Source: Geminisphaera colitermitum TAV2
Lineage (GTDB): Bacteria; Verrucomicrobiota; Verrucomicrobiia; Opitutales; Opitutaceae
Direction: 5' to 3'
Length of the DNA: 64,000 nt
NCBI RefSeq assembly: GCF_000171235.2
Contig: NZ_ABEA03000060.1
Coordinates: 53,140-117,139 of the forward strand
A program made the translations under genes and the position numbers. Each line of letters starts with the position of its first letter. The stretch's first letter is position 1. Shown in pieces: positions 25,559 to 36,062 of this stretch. The notes under the pieces are model-generated. The model was not told where the DNA came from, searched no databases, and saw nothing but the letters and a program-made list of their open reading frames with translations.

Positions 25559-26799
25559 TCACGCCAGCGTGGCGGCGATGCGGGTGAGGGCGCGCTCGAC
25601 GTTCTCGCGGGAGTTGAAGGCGCTGATGCGCACGTGGCCTTCGCCACATTTGCCGAAGCCGGCGCCGGGCGTGCAGACGACCTGCGCTTTGTTCAAAAGG
25701 AGATCGAAAAACTCCCAGGAATCGCGGCCGGTGTTGATCCAGATGTAGGGCGCGTTGTCGCCACCGACGCAGTTGAAACCGAGTTTTTGCACGGCGTCGC
25801 GGATGAGCGCAGCGTTGGCCAGGTAGTAGTCGGTCGTGGCCTTGACCTGTCGCCTTCCCTCGTCGGTGAAGATGGCGGCGGCGGCCTTCTGCACGGGGTA
25901 TGAAACGCCGTTGAATTTCGTCGTGTGGCGGCGGTTCCAGAGCGCGTGCAACGGGTGCGTGTTGCCCGCGGCGTCGTAGGCGACGAGCGACTTGGGAACA
26001 ACGGTGTAGGCGCAACGGGTGCCGGTAAAACCAGCGGTCTTGGAAAAGCTGCGGAACTCAATCGCCACTTCGCGCGCGCCGGGGATTTCGTAGATGGAAT
26101 GAGGGATCTCCGGGTCGCGGATGAACGCTTCATAGGCGCTGTCGAAAAGGATGATCGCCTTGCTGGCACGGGCGTAATCCACCCACGCGGTGAGCTGCGC
26201 CTTGGTGGCGACGGCGCCGGTCGGGTTGTTGGGGAAGCAGAGATAAATCAGGTCGGCGGCAACGCCGGCAGGGCGGGGGGGGGGGGGCGGGCGACGTAGC
26301 CGTTGGCGGCGGTGCTGTCGAGGTAGTGGATTCCTTGATACTTCCCCTCAATGTTGGGACCGGTGCGTCCGGCCATGACGTTGGTGTCCACATAAACCGG
26401 ATACACGGGATCGGGAATGGCGAGGGTGAGTCCTTCGGTGGCGAAGATTTCCTGGATGTTGCCGCAGTCACACTTGGAGCCATCGGAGACAAAAATCTCG
26501 TCCGCCGCGATGTTGCAGCCGCGCGCGGCGTAATCGTTGGCAGCGATGGCATCGCGCAGAAAGGCATAGCCTTGTTCGGGGCCGTAGCCTTTGAACGTCT
26601 CGCGTTTCGCCATCTCATCCACGCCGGCATGAAACGCCTCAACGCACGCGGGGGGGAGGGGTTCGGTGACGTCGCCAATGCCGAGGCGGATGACGGGCTT
26701 GTCGGGATGGGCCGCGGTATAGGCCGTCACGCGCCGGGCGATGTCGGAAAACAGATAGGAAGCCTTGAGCTTCAGGTAGTGTTCGTTGATGCGGATCAT
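25559..26799 (-). CDS. dapL: LL-diaminopimelate aminotransferase, frameshifted in a G13 tract
   Basis: It makes LL-diaminopimelate from tetrahydrodipicolinate in one step, for lysine and peptidoglycan. The N-terminal part ([24 protein letters not shown], then [10 protein letters not shown]) and C-terminal part ([17 protein letters not shown], then [19 protein letters not shown] with the PLP Lys) are both complete, but in different frames. The break lies exactly at the run of 13 G (26275-26287), in a segment coding for Pro after NGYVAR. One more base, or two fewer, restores a full 413-residue protein. Either the count is wrong or the tract varies. The gene is expected to be essential if no other DAP route exists. 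Confidence 0.85.
26275..26287. repeat. G13 homopolymer at the dapL frameshift
   Basis: Thirteen G on the + strand, read as C on the coding strand. With 13, translation ends 9 codons later at a TGA; 14 would join the two halves. It is the only coding tract of the twelve where the frame is broken. Confidence 0.95.
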
Positions 26800-26851
26800 G
26801 GTCGGTAGCCGAGTCGGTTGCAAAATCGCTGAGTGGAAACGATAGTGCGAA

Positions 26852-27223
26852 TCAGACTACGCCCGGTTTGTAAATCCGTCTGTCAAAGATGAAGGGACCG
26901 GCAGGCAGGAGGCTGGCAACGAAAGCGAGAGTGGTGCGGCGCCACGTCCAGCGGTATTCCAGCGCGGTCTGGATCACGAGCCACACGTAAAGGAGAAACA
27001 GGATGCCGTGCGCCATGCCGATGATGCGCACGGCTTGCGGTTGATCGGCGAGGTATTTGAGCGGCATGGCGACGCCGAGGAGGAGCAAAAATGAGATGCC
27101 TTCGGCGTAACCAGCGAGGCGCAGGCGTCCGAGCGCGGTTTTGAGGCCGAGGCCAGGATGCTGGCTGGTGACGGCCGTGGCAGTGGTGGAATCGGCGGCG
27201 ACGGAATCAGTGGTGGCGTTCAT
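26852..27223 (-). CDS. DUF3817 family membrane protein
   Basis: A 123-residue membrane protein with three or four helices. The segment [29 protein letters not shown], then [15 protein letters not shown], and a late [12 protein letters not shown] are the DUF3817 pattern. The function is unknown. ATG 27223 is preferred to a TTG one codon earlier. It is 52 nt upstream of dapL on the same strand, perhaps in one unit. Confidence 0.85.
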   Translation of the reverse strand: MNATTDSVAADSTTATAVTSQHPGLGLKTALGRLRLAGYAEGISFLLLLGVAMPLKYLADQPQAVRIIGMAHGILFLLYVWLVIQTALEYRWTWRRTTLAFVASLLPAGPFIFDRRIYKPGVV

Positions 27224-27324
27224 CAAGAGTCGCGCACACGGCTATGCGAAAACACGCAGCGCGCAACGGGAGTTGGAAAAAACTGGCAACGCGTTGCGCG
27301 CCGGGTAGCGCAATGTGCCGGCCG

Positions 27325-29265
27325 TCACTCCAGCGGGCCGGGGATGTCGTCTCCAGTGGCGTCGGGCGGAAGGGTTTCCGGTTGCCAGTCGGAGGACCAG
27401 AGGCGGGCGGGCCAGCCTTGGGTTTCAAGCAGGCGCCAGACGCGATGCAGGACGTCGGCTTTGCGCGTGCCGTGGCCGATGAAAGCGATTTCGGGAAGGT
27501 CGCCGAGTTCGACGCCGAGCGAGCGCAGGTTACGGAAAAAAATCTCCGTTGCACGCAGCGAACGCGCCACGCTGTGCTGCGCGTCGGCGCGGAGGTGGCG
27601 CGCGGAAGCAGGCCAGATGCGGCGGGCGCTCAGGAGTTGGATTGCCGTGAACGCGGGATGCGTGGAGGGCAGGTCGTCATACCAAAACACCGGGACGCCA
27701 CGCCCAACGAGTTCGCGCTGGTAATCAAGCAGGGCGCGACCCGCGAGGCGCGGGTGCGGTTCGGCCTGGCGCAGACAGAAGGCAGCGAGTTCACCGGCGG
27801 CTTCGCCAATCGCCCACTCGATGTTGTGCAGACGGTAGGCACCATTGGTGATTTGCGTGGTGCCGATGCACTTGCCTGCAACGGCAAAGTTGTCGAGCGC
27901 GGGACTGACAAGGCTGTGCAACGGGATTTGATAAGGACGAGTGCGGACGCCGCCGTGAAAGGTCTTTTTCGTCGTGCAGCGTTGATGGATGTCGATGACG
28001 AAGCCGCCGAGTCCGATGGAGTCGTCGAAGTGACGGGCGCGCGCGCCGGGGTTGCTGGCAAGGGCGATGTCTTGTTCCACGATTGTAGTGGAGGCGCAAA
28101 TACGGCGTCCTTCGCGGATATAGGGGGCCATGGCAATGCCGTCGGGCGTGCCCGTGAGTTCGGGACAGAGGCGGAGTTCGGGATAACCGAAACGGGTGCC
28201 GGTGGCGGGGTTGTCGGGATCGTCGGCATCACGCGGAGCTTCGTTTTGGAGCCAGTAAAAGTAGGCAAGCGAAAGGGCGCGGGCCTGTTGGAAAACGTCG
28301 TGCGTGGAACGCGCGCCGCCGACCATGGGCTCGTCTTTGAAATCGTGGCAGCCGGCGTTCATGATGGCACGGCTGTGGCAGCGGTCGGGGTCGTTGAAAT
28401 TGCGGTGGTCAATCACCGAGCGGTAATAAAACGCGGGCGGGATCATGCGTCCGTTTTTTCCGATGCGGCGGCGGAACATGAATGAGGGTTCCTCGGGCGT
28501 GGCACCGGGGGCGTTGAGGACGAAATGGTATTTGTTTTTCCATGACTCATAGCCGGGGGGGGGGGGGATGCGGTGGTCGCCGCCTGGGACGAATTCCATG
28601 GCGAAGCAGGCGGTGCTGCTCTGGATGGCGAGGGGGTCGGAAAACGATTCGCCGTTGGGTTCGTCGAAGGCGGCGCGTCCGTCGATGCCGATGCGGAAGC
28701 CGACGGGAAGGATGGGATAAAGGTCGCCAGCTTCGGTGCCGTCGAGAAAGAAGGCGGCGGTTGTTTCGATGCGTTCGGCGGGGCTGGCGTTTTTTTTGCA
28801 AGTGACGGAGCAGATGCGGCGGCGTTCGTTGTCGCAACGGGCAGACTCGGCGGTCCAGCCGCAGAAGAGTTGTAGTTGTCCGCTGGCTACATAGGGCGCG
28901 AGGGTTTCGCTGAGGACGCGGTGGGCGACTTGCGGCTCGGCGACCATGAAGGAGTTCATGGCGTTGCCGGGGTTGAAGTAGAGTTGGTCGCGTCCGGCGT
29001 CGGAGAGGCGGAAGTATTTTTTATAGTGCTGGCGGAGGGCTTCGCGGAAGGCTTCGTAACGGCGGCTTGCGCCGATGCCTTCGGCGACGGGGTCGTGAAA
29101 TTCGTCGAGGACGCACAGGGCCTGGCTGGTGACTTGTCCGCCTATCCATTCGTATTCCTCGAAGGCGGCGACGCGGAGACCGCGTTCGAGAAGGGCGAGG
29201 AGAGCGGCGTAGCCGCCGAAACCGACGCCAATAAGGCACACGTCTGCGTGAAGGTGTTTGGTCAT
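27325..29265 (-). CDS. FAD-dependent oxidoreductase (FAD_oxidored family)
   Basis: A 646-residue flavoprotein. The N-terminal DVCLIGVGFGGYAALLALLERGLRVAAFEEYEWIGGQ is the FAD-binding beta-alpha-beta unit; IPLHSLVSPALDNFAVAGKCIGTTQITNGAYRLHNIEWAIGEAAG is the second FAD contact region. ATG 29265 is chosen because it directly precedes the FAD motif. A G13 tract (28555-28567) encodes Pro in HRIPPPPGYESW, in frame. It is divergent from a LacI gene across 108 nt holding a palindrome, and a GH95 gene follows that. It is a distant relative of the oxidoreductase at 3492-5033; the substrate is unknown. Confidence 0.87.
   Translation of the reverse strand: MTKHLHADVCLIGVGFGGYAALLALLERGLRVAAFEEYEWIGGQVTSQALCVLDEFHDPVAEGIGASRRYEAFREALRQHYKKYFRLSDAGRDQLYFNPGNAMNSFMVAEPQVAHRVLSETLAPYVASGQLQLFCGWTAESARCDNERRRICSVTCKKNASPAERIETTAAFFLDGTEAGDLYPILPVGFRIGIDGRAAFDEPNGESFSDPLAIQSSTACFAMEFVPGGDHRIPPPPGYESWKNKYHFVLNAPGATPEEPSFMFRRRIGKNGRMIPPAFYYRSVIDHRNFNDPDRCHSRAIMNAGCHDFKDEPMVGGARSTHDVFQQARALSLAYFYWLQNEAPRDADDPDNPATGTRFGYPELRLCPELTGTPDGIAMAPYIREGRRICASTTIVEQDIALASNPGARARHFDDSIGLGGFVIDIHQRCTTKKTFHGGVRTRPYQIPLHSLVSPALDNFAVAGKCIGTTQITNGAYRLHNIEWAIGEAAGELAAFCLRQAEPHPRLAGRALLDYQRELVGRGVPVFWYDDLPSTHPAFTAIQLLSARRIWPASARHLRADAQHSVARSLRATEIFFRNLRSLGVELGDLPEIAFIGHGTRKADVLHRVWRLLETQGWPARLWSSDWQPETLPPDATGDDIPGPLE
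28555..28567. repeat. G13 homopolymer in the second FAD oxidoreductase gene
   Basis: The run codes for Pro before GYESW on the minus strand, and the frame is intact. It has the same length as the tract that breaks dapL 2.3 kb away. Confidence 0.95.
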
Positions 29266-29314
29266 TATGAAGAAATCCGGAGCGGAAGAGTTCGGCAGGT
29301 ATAAAGCACGGGGC

Positions 29315-29359
29315 GCGGAAACGAACAAGAACCTGGTTGCCGAACACGTTCGGTTCCGC
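29315..29359. promoter_or_regulatory. Operator-like palindromes between divergent FAD oxidoreductase and LacI genes
   Basis: Two overlapping palindromes: an inner one, CCGAAC-AC-GTTCGG (29340-29353), and an outer pair, GCGGAAACGAAC (29315-29326) with GTTCGGTTCCGC (29348-29359), matching 11 of 12. They lie 14-58 nt upstream of the LacI start and about 50-94 nt upstream of the FAD gene, well placed for a shared LacI-type operator. Confidence 0.55.
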
Positions 29360-29373
29360 TTGCTGTCCCTCGT

Positions 29374-30435
29374 ATGCCTCATTCTTCATCCGAACAGAAA
29401 CCGGCTTCCTTCACCTATCGGCAACTGGCGCGGCTGGCGGGGGTGAGCCTGTCCACGGTGAGCTGCGCACTGCGCAACCGACCCGGCGTTTCAGTGGAAG
29501 AGAGGGAGCGTATCCGGGAAATCGCACGCAAGGCCGGTTACAAACCCAACCCGCTCGTCACGGCACTCATGAGCGGACATCGCAAGGGTCGCGGCAACCG
29601 GCAGATGCGCGCCATCATCGCGTGCATCACGGAAAAACGGATACGTGATGCCCGGACGAAAACCTCTACGGTGCGCGAGGCGTTCGAGGGTTACCGCGCA
29701 GCATGCGATGAGGCGGGGTTTATATTGGAGGAGTTTACTTGGGAGGAATTCGAAGAGTCGCCGAAGCGGTTGTTTTCCGTGCTGCGGGCGCGGCAGGTGC
29801 CGGGGGTGATTTTTCACGGAGGCGATGTGCCAGAATGGTGCCGCGAAGGATGGGATGGGTTTGCAATGGCGTCGGTGGGAAACCGGATGCTGTCGGTTCC
29901 ATGCGATTTCGCAGGGGCAGATCATTTTCGCAATACGCTCATTGCCATCAGGAGTCTCACGGATCTTGGCTACCGGCGTATCGGTTTCTCCATGACACGG
30001 ATGCCGTGGGTCGAGAATACGGAGTATCGCGCGCTGTCGGCCTATCAGGGATGGATGACTCAATCGGGCATGGGCGCGGGGAAAGATGCGGTGCCACCGT
30101 TTTGGGCGGAATGGTGCGATGGACGGGCGTTTTTGCGCTGGGTGCGCAGACACCGTCCGGAGGTCATCATTGGTGCGCAGCATGATTTATTGGAGGTGCT
30201 GCGCGAAGCAGGGTATCGGTTCCCGGATGACATCGGGTTTGCCCATCTGGGGCTCGATACGGCGTGGCGGGATTTGGCAGGCGTGCGGCAAAACAACCGC
30301 CAGGTGGGCGAGGCGGCGGCGCACCTGGTCATCGAACAGATCAACCGCAATGCCTACGGCGTGCCGGAGCATCCGCGCGCGGTGTTGGTGACGGGGGATT
30401 GGTTCGCGGGACCAAGCGTGCGGCGGCACATGTAG
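29374..30435 (+). CDS. LacI family transcriptional regulator
   Basis: A 353-residue repressor-type protein. The helix-turn-helix is at residues about 13-60 (TYRQLARLAGVSLSTVSCALRNRPGVSVEERERIREIARKAGYKPN), followed by a periplasmic-binding-like sugar sensor (MRAIIACITEKR; LGYRRIGFSMTRM; IGFAHLGLD). It is followed after 102 nt by the GH95 gene and is divergent from the FAD oxidoreductase, so it probably controls both in response to a fucose-containing sugar (inference). Confidence 0.92.
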   Translation: MPHSSSEQKPASFTYRQLARLAGVSLSTVSCALRNRPGVSVEERERIREIARKAGYKPNPLVTALMSGHRKGRGNRQMRAIIACITEKRIRDARTKTSTVREAFEGYRAACDEAGFILEEFTWEEFEESPKRLFSVLRARQVPGVIFHGGDVPEWCREGWDGFAMASVGNRMLSVPCDFAGADHFRNTLIAIRSLTDLGYRRIGFSMTRMPWVENTEYRALSAYQGWMTQSGMGAGKDAVPPFWAEWCDGRAFLRWVRRHRPEVIIGAQHDLLEVLREAGYRFPDDIGFAHLGLDTAWRDLAGVRQNNRQVGEAAAHLVIEQINRNAYGVPEHPRAVLVTGDWFAGPSVRRHM

Positions 30436-30537
30436 TGTTTTTCCCATGCCCCGGCTTCTTCACGCTTGCACGCCCGCCCTCGTCGCGGTCATGGAGGGAG
30501 GTTCCCTCATTTTTCCATTCACCGTTTTTCTTTCTTT

Positions 30538-33096
30538 ATGTCCAACTCTCTTCCCGATCCCTCCACCACTCTTTGGTATAGCCAGCCTGCCGGGCAGGAT
30601 TGGAACCGCGCATTGCCCGTCGGCAACGGGCGTCTTGGCGCCATGATTTTTGGCGACATCGTCAGCGAACGCCTCCAGCTCAACGAAGATTCGCTCTGGA
30701 ATGGCGGGCCGCGCGACCGGCGCAATCCCGACACACGCGAACACCTGCCGGTGTTGCGTCAGTTGCTCGCCGATGGGCGGCTCGCCGCGGCGCACGAGTT
30801 GGTGCATGATGTGATGGCGGGCATCCCGGACAGCCAGCGGTGTTATGAGCCGCTGGCGGATTTGTTTCTCAACTTCGAACATCCGGGCGCACCCGTCAGC
30901 GTGTCCGCGGACGAAATGGCGCTCGCCGCCGGTTACACCACGCCGCGTTTCGATCCGTCATTACTTTCTCACTACCGCCGCGCGCTCGATCTGCGCACCG
31001 CCGTGGCTTCGGTGGACTACACGCTTAACAGCATCGCCTACTCGCGCCGCATGGTGGCAAGCGCGGTTGACCAGGTAATCGCCATCCAACTGCGCGCGGG
31101 ACGTCCGGGTTCGCTCACATTGCGCGTGCGCATGGAACGCGGCCCGCGCAACAGCTACTCCACGCGCTACGCGGATACGGTCGGGTTCGTCAGCGATGCC
31201 TGTTCGTCATCGCCCACCCTGCTGTTGCGCGGACGCGCGGGCGGCGAGGAGGGAGTGAGGTTTGCCACCGGACTGCGCGCGCAAATCAGCGGCGGGGCGC
31301 TGCGCCATATCGGCGAGACGCTCTACATCGACGGCGCGGACTCGGTGACGCTCGTGCTCGCCGCCGCAACATCGTTTCGTGAGGCGGACCCGGCGGCGTC
31401 TGTCATTGAGCGCACGCGCGCAGCACTGGCGCGGGGCTGGGAAAAAATCCTCGCCGACCACGAACGCGAATACCGCTCGTTCTTCGACCGCGCTTCGCTC
31501 ACGCTAGGCGCGGGCTTCGCAAGCGAAGCCCCTACCGCGACGGCGACGTTGCCGACGGATGAGCGGCTGAGACACGCGCACGAGACGAGCGGTGACCCGG
31601 CGCTGGCGTCGTTGTATTTCAACTACGCGCGTTACCTGCTTATCTCGTCAAGCAGGCCGGGCAGCCTGCCGTCCAATTTGCAGGGGTTGTGGAATGGTGA
31701 CTTCTGGCCGTCGTGGGGTTCCAAATACACGATCAACATCAATACGGAGATGAACTACTGGATCGCTGAGCCGGCCAACCTGGCGGACTGCCACAAGCCG
31801 TTGTTCGATCATCTGGAGCGCATGGTGGAGTCGGGCCGCGAGACGGCGCGCGTGATGTATGGGTGCCGCGGGTTTGTGGTGCATCACAACACCGATATCT
31901 GGGCCGACACGTGCCCGACGGACCGCAACGCCGGCGCGTCCTACTGGCTGCTGGGCGGAGCCTGGTTTGTGCTTCATGCGTGGGACCGGTTCGACTTTGA
32001 CCGCGACCCGGCTTCGCTCGCCGCAGCCTACGAGCGGTTGAAGGAAGCGGCGCTGTTTTTCCTCGATTTTCTGGTGGAGGATGCGCGCGGGCGGCTGGTG
32101 ATTTCGCCGTCGTGCTCGCCGGAAAACACCTACCGTCTGCCCAATGGCGAGGCAGGCGTGTTGTGCGTGGGTTCAACGATGGACAGCCAGATGCTGGCGA
32201 TTTTGTTCCGGCGCACGTTGCAGGCGGCGAGGTTGCTGGAGCAACGCAACGCGACGGCAGGGGGGGGGGGGGGGGACGAACGCGAATTTCTTGCGCAGGT
32301 TGCGGCGGCGGCGGAACGGTTGCCGAAGATGACAATCGGGCGTCACGGGCAGTTGCTGGAGTGGCTGGAGGACTACGAGGAGCTGGACCCGGAGCACCGG
32401 CATGTGTCGCACGCGTTTGGGTTGCATCCGGGGGATTTGATTTCGCCGCGTCGCACGCCGGAGTTGGCGGAGGCGATACGCGTGACGCTCAACCGTCGCG
32501 GCGACGCGGGCACGGGCTGGTGCATGGCGTGGAAGGCGTGCATGTGGGCGCGGCTCGGAGATGGGGAGCGTGCGCACCGGCTGCTGGGCAATTTGCTCAA
32601 TCCGGTCGAGACCGTGCCGCCGTCCAGCAAAGACACGGCTTACCTGCACGGCGGTTCGTATCCAAATTTGCTGTGCGCGCATCCGCCGTTTCAGATCGAC
32701 GGGAACTTTGGCGGCGCGGCGGCGATCATCGAGATGTTGTTGCAGAGTCACGAAACGGAGCCGGATGACGGCGACGGCGATGGCGATTGTAATGGAAATG
32801 TCACTACGGATGGCGAGGCGCTTGGATTGCCGGTGATCCATCTATTGCCCGCGCTGCCGTCAGCGTGGGCGGCGGCGGGCGAATTTCGCGGGCTGCGTAC
32901 GCGCGGTGGCGGCGAGGTGGACTTGCGATGGGTGGACGGAAAGCCGGTGCGGGTGGCGTTGCGCCTCTGCGCGTCGGTGGAGACGTCGGTTTACTTGCGC
33001 GTTGGCGGCAGCTCGCGTTTGAAAAAACTGCGCCTGCCCGCCGGCGGAGCTGAGGGGCGAGAGATGGTGCTCGAAGGGGCGGAGTTGGACGCATAA
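30538..33096 (+). CDS. GH95 family glycoside hydrolase, probable alpha-L-fucosidase
   Basis: An 852-residue inverting glycosidase. The N-terminal beta domain has [28 protein letters not shown] and [19 protein letters not shown]; the (alpha/alpha)6 barrel has [40 protein letters not shown] and [10 protein letters not shown], all GH95 landmarks including the Glu and Asn/Asp region of the active site. No signal peptide is seen, so it may act on imported sugars. ATG 30538 is chosen from the family start. A G16 tract (32260-32275) encodes Gly in a loop. Some GH95 members remove L-galactose rather than fucose. Confidence 0.92.
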   Translation: MSNSLPDPSTTLWYSQPAGQDWNRALPVGNGRLGAMIFGDIVSERLQLNEDSLWNGGPRDRRNPDTREHLPVLRQLLADGRLAAAHELVHDVMAGIPDSQRCYEPLADLFLNFEHPGAPVSVSADEMALAAGYTTPRFDPSLLSHYRRALDLRTAVASVDYTLNSIAYSRRMVASAVDQVIAIQLRAGRPGSLTLRVRMERGPRNSYSTRYADTVGFVSDACSSSPTLLLRGRAGGEEGVRFATGLRAQISGGALRHIGETLYIDGADSVTLVLAAATSFREADPAASVIERTRAALARGWEKILADHEREYRSFFDRASLTLGAGFASEAPTATATLPTDERLRHAHETSGDPALASLYFNYARYLLISSSRPGSLPSNLQGLWNGDFWPSWGSKYTININTEMNYWIAEPANLADCHKPLFDHLERMVESGRETARVMYGCRGFVVHHNTDIWADTCPTDRNAGASYWLLGGAWFVLHAWDRFDFDRDPASLAAAYERLKEAALFFLDFLVEDARGRLVISPSCSPENTYRLPNGEAGVLCVGSTMDSQMLAILFRRTLQAARLLEQRNATAGGGGGDEREFLAQVAAAAERLPKMTIGRHGQLLEWLEDYEELDPEHRHVSHAFGLHPGDLISPRRTPELAEAIRVTLNRRGDAGTGWCMAWKACMWARLGDGERAHRLLGNLLNPVETVPPSSKDTAYLHGGSYPNLLCAHPPFQIDGNFGGAAAIIEMLLQSHETEPDDGDGDGDCNGNVTTDGEALGLPVIHLLPALPSAWAAAGEFRGLRTRGGGEVDLRWVDGKPVRVALRLCASVETSVYLRVGGSSRLKKLRLPAGGAEGREMVLEGAELDA
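32260..32275. repeat. G16 homopolymer in the GH95 gene
   Basis: It encodes a run of Gly ([13 protein letters not shown]) in the barrel domain, in frame. Confidence 0.95.
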
Positions 33097-33151
33097 TCGA
33101 CAGCGGCGGGCGTCTGTCGTTTGGAACAGGAACGTCAGTTCGTCAGTAAAA

Positions 33152-33208
33152 GTGGCGCGGGCGTCTCGCCCGCTTCGGGACAGATTGCGGGCGGGACGCC
33201 CGCGCCAC
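33152..33208. terminator. Long hairpin repeat between convergent GH95 and glgP genes
   Basis: The arms GTGGCGCGGGCGTCTCGCCC (33152-33173) and the complement (33187-33208) form a 22-bp stem with a 13-nt loop, flanked by AAAA on the left and a T6 run on the right. This is a good bidirectional terminator shape. It belongs to the same repeat family as 14069-14286. Confidence 0.7.
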
Positions 33209-33219
33209 TTTTTTATGCG

Positions 33220-35805
33220 TTACGGCACGGGGACGGGGGGGAGGTTCCAGATGTCCCTGGCGTATTCGCTGATGGTGCGGTCGCTGCTGAAGAAGCCAAC
33301 GCGGGCGGTGTTGAGAATCGCCTTTTTGGCCCAGCCGGCTTTGTCGCGATAAGCGGCATCGACGCGCTCGTGGCATTCCACGTAGGCACGGTAGTCGGCA
33401 AGGACTTTGAAGGGGTCGCCGCCGTCGAGCAGGCTGTGATGCAAGGGCCAGAAGGCTCCGTGCTCGCCGGGCGTGAAGTAGTCGGAACCGAGCCAGTCGA
33501 TGACGGAACGGAGTTCCGCGTCGGCGTGGTAGTAGTCCCAAGGATAATACCCGCGGGCGTTGAGGGCTTCGACTTGTTCGACGGTAAGGCCGAAGATGAA
33601 GATGTTTTCGTCGCCGACCTCTTGTTTGATTTCGACGTTGGCGCCGTCGAGCGTGCCGATGGTAAGGGCGCCGTTGAGGGCGAGTTTCATGTTGCCGGTG
33701 CCGGAGGCTTCCTTGCCAGCAGTCGAGATTTGCTCGGAGAGGTCGGCGGCGGGGATGATGCGCTCGGCGAGGGAGACGCGGTAGTTGGGCAGGAACACGA
33801 CTTTGAGCAGGCCGCGGACGCGGGCATCGTTGTTGATGCGGTCGCCGATGACGTTGATGGCGCGGATGATGTTTTTGGCGAGGTCGTAGCCGGGGGCGGC
33901 CTTGGCACCGAAGATCACGACGCGGGGGACGATGTCGAGCGTGGGGTTTTGGAGGATGCGGCGGTAGAGGGTGAGGATGTGAAGGAGGTTGAGATGCTGG
34001 CGCTTGTATTCGTGGAGGCGCTTGATCTGCACGTCGAAGAGGGCGTCGGGCGAGACTTCGACGCCGCAGTCCTGCTTGATGATGGCGGCGAGTTCGACCT
34101 TGTTCTCGCGCTTGATGTCCATGAAGCGGCGCTGGAAGTCGGGTTTGCCGGCGTGGGCTTCGAGGCCGCGGAGGAGGTTGAGGTCGCGCACCCAACGGGT
34201 GTTGCCCAAGGTTTCGACGAGGAGGGCGGCGAGGCGGGGGTTGCAGGCTTCGAGCCAGCGGCGGGGGGTTATTCCATTGGTTTTGTTTTGGAATTTGCCG
34301 GGATAGAGGGCGTTGAACTCGGGGAAGAGGTCTTTCTTCAGGAGTTCGGTGTGGAGGGCGGCGACGCCGTTGACGGCGTGCGATCCGACGACGGCGAGGT
34401 TGGCCATGCGGAAGGATTTCTGGCCGTTCTCCTCAACGAGCGAGAGGACGCGTTTTTTGTCGTTGTCGCCGGGCCACACGGTCTCGACGTGTTCGAGGAG
34501 ACGGCGGTTGATTTCGTAGATGATCTGGGTGTGGCGCGGGAGGACGCGCATGAAGAGGTGCACGCCCCACTTTTCGAGGGCCTCGGGCAAGAGGGTGTGG
34601 TTGGTGTAACCGAAGGTCGATGTGACGATTTTCCAAGCGCGGTTCCAGTCGATGTCCGCTTCGTCCACGAGGATGCGTTGAAGCTCGGCCACGGCGATGG
34701 CGGGGTGGGTGTCGTTGAGCTGGATGGCGATTTTCTCGGCGAAGTTTTCCCAAGAGTTGGCCGGTTCGCGGAAGTGGCGGCGGATGAGGTCGCGCAGGGA
34801 ACAGGTGACGAAGAAATACTGCTGCACGAGGCGGAGTTCTTTGCCGTTCTCGGTTTTGTCGTTCGGGTAAAGAACTTTGGATACGGTCTCGCCCACGGCT
34901 TTCTCGCGGACGGCTTCGACGTAGCCGCCGCTGTTGAAGGCGGCGAGATCGAACTCTTCCGTGGAGCGGGAGGCCCAGAGGCGGAGGAGGTTGACGGTCT
35001 TGGTGCCGTAGCCGGCGATAGGTATGTCGTAGGGGACGCCCAGAATGGTCTTGGTATCGACCCACTGGGGACGGGAGTTTCCGAGGTCGTCAAACACGGT
35101 TTCGACGCGGCCATAAAGTTGCACGCGCTGGGTGTTTTCGGCGCGGCAGATTTCCCAAGGGGTGCCAAAGATGGTCCAGTTGTCGGGATGCTCGACTTGG
35201 GAGCCGTTGACGAATTCCTGTTTGAACAGGCCAAATTCGTAATGGATGCCGTAGCCGATGGCAGGCAGATCGAGCGTGGCGAGCGAATCGAGGAAGCAGG
35301 CCGCAAGGCGTCCGAGGCCGCCGTTGCCGAGGCCCATGTCCACCTCGGATTCACGGATGGTTTCCCATTCGATGCCGAGTTGCTTGAGAGCTTCGACAGT
35401 CTGCTCGAAGAGGCCGGTGTTGTGGAGGTTGTTCTCCATCAGGCGGCCCATGAGATATTCGAGGGAGAGGTAGTAGAGACGGCGGGAGTTTTGCCGGTTG
35501 TGAACCGCCTGGGTGGCAATGAGGCGTGTCAGGACGTGCTCGCGGACGGCGTGGGCGGTGGAGATCCACCAGTCGCGCGTGGTGGCGGTGTGCGAATCGC
35601 GGCCGAGGGTGTAGGTGAGATGGCGGAGGATGGCTTGCTTGATGCGAAAGGCGTCGGTCGGAGTGCCGTCAAGCGGGGGAGTGGACTGCTCGACTGCCGC
35701 CGGAGCAAAGGGAGGGAGCGTTTCGGCGATGGCGGCGCGGCTGGAGGTGGTGGGGCGGGCGGCGGACTTTTTCTTGGATTTGGTGGAGGTGGATGCGGCG
35801 GACAT
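33220..35805 (-). CDS. glgP: Glycogen/starch/alpha-glucan phosphorylase
   Basis: It cuts alpha-1,4-glucans with phosphate to give glucose 1-phosphate. The 861-residue protein has the N-terminal [40 protein letters not shown], the central [10 protein letters not shown], and the PLP site [27 protein letters not shown] with its Lys. The N-terminal 45 residues are Lys/Ser/Thr/Ala-rich and variable. It stands alone on the minus strand between a hairpin terminator and the divergent cysE, suggesting storage-glucan turnover. Confidence 0.96.
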   Translation of the reverse strand: MSAASTSTKSKKKSAARPTTSSRAAIAETLPPFAPAAVEQSTPPLDGTPTDAFRIKQAILRHLTYTLGRDSHTATTRDWWISTAHAVREHVLTRLIATQAVHNRQNSRRLYYLSLEYLMGRLMENNLHNTGLFEQTVEALKQLGIEWETIRESEVDMGLGNGGLGRLAACFLDSLATLDLPAIGYGIHYEFGLFKQEFVNGSQVEHPDNWTIFGTPWEICRAENTQRVQLYGRVETVFDDLGNSRPQWVDTKTILGVPYDIPIAGYGTKTVNLLRLWASRSTEEFDLAAFNSGGYVEAVREKAVGETVSKVLYPNDKTENGKELRLVQQYFFVTCSLRDLIRRHFREPANSWENFAEKIAIQLNDTHPAIAVAELQRILVDEADIDWNRAWKIVTSTFGYTNHTLLPEALEKWGVHLFMRVLPRHTQIIYEINRRLLEHVETVWPGDNDKKRVLSLVEENGQKSFRMANLAVVGSHAVNGVAALHTELLKKDLFPEFNALYPGKFQNKTNGITPRRWLEACNPRLAALLVETLGNTRWVRDLNLLRGLEAHAGKPDFQRRFMDIKRENKVELAAIIKQDCGVEVSPDALFDVQIKRLHEYKRQHLNLLHILTLYRRILQNPTLDIVPRVVIFGAKAAPGYDLAKNIIRAINVIGDRINNDARVRGLLKVVFLPNYRVSLAERIIPAADLSEQISTAGKEASGTGNMKLALNGALTIGTLDGANVEIKQEVGDENIFIFGLTVEQVEALNARGYYPWDYYHADAELRSVIDWLGSDYFTPGEHGAFWPLHHSLLDGGDPFKVLADYRAYVECHERVDAAYRDKAGWAKKAILNTARVGFFSSDRTISEYARDIWNLPPVPVP

Positions 35806-35875
35806 GTGTATGAAGCAGGTTTACGCTAATAAAACAGGAACCGTGCCAGAGGCGAGCGGCGGGAACCAATCTTTA

Positions 35876-35889
35876 AATTGTGAACAATT
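35876..35889. promoter_or_regulatory. Palindrome between divergent glgP and cysE
   Basis: AATTGT-GA-ACAATT is a 6-bp inverted repeat with a 2-nt centre, 71 nt upstream of glgP and about 174 nt upstream of cysE. It could be a regulator site. The rest of the gap (35806-36062) shows no gene. Confidence 0.35.
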
Positions 35890-36062
35890 GGCGACGAACA
35901 ATGCCCGGCGGATGGTGGCCCGACCAAAGGCCGGACGGCGAAGCAGGCGGCAGGAAGCCTTTTCAGTCACCGTGCCGCAGAATCAGCTTTAACCCGGGCC
36001 GCTCCCAGCCGACAGTGCACACCGTCCGCACCGCATCGGAATTGCGCGGAAATCAGCTCATC

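Noticed and set aside
33121..35829. A very long open frame (about 900 codons) on the + strand opposite glgP
   Set aside because: It is a high-GC shadow of a well-conserved glycogen phosphorylase; its predicted protein is Val/Gly/Glu-rich with no recognisable domain.
35880..36062. A longer CysE starting near 35880
   Set aside because: The added residues are Arg/Gly/Pro-rich without similarity to the family; the conserved protein starts at 36063.
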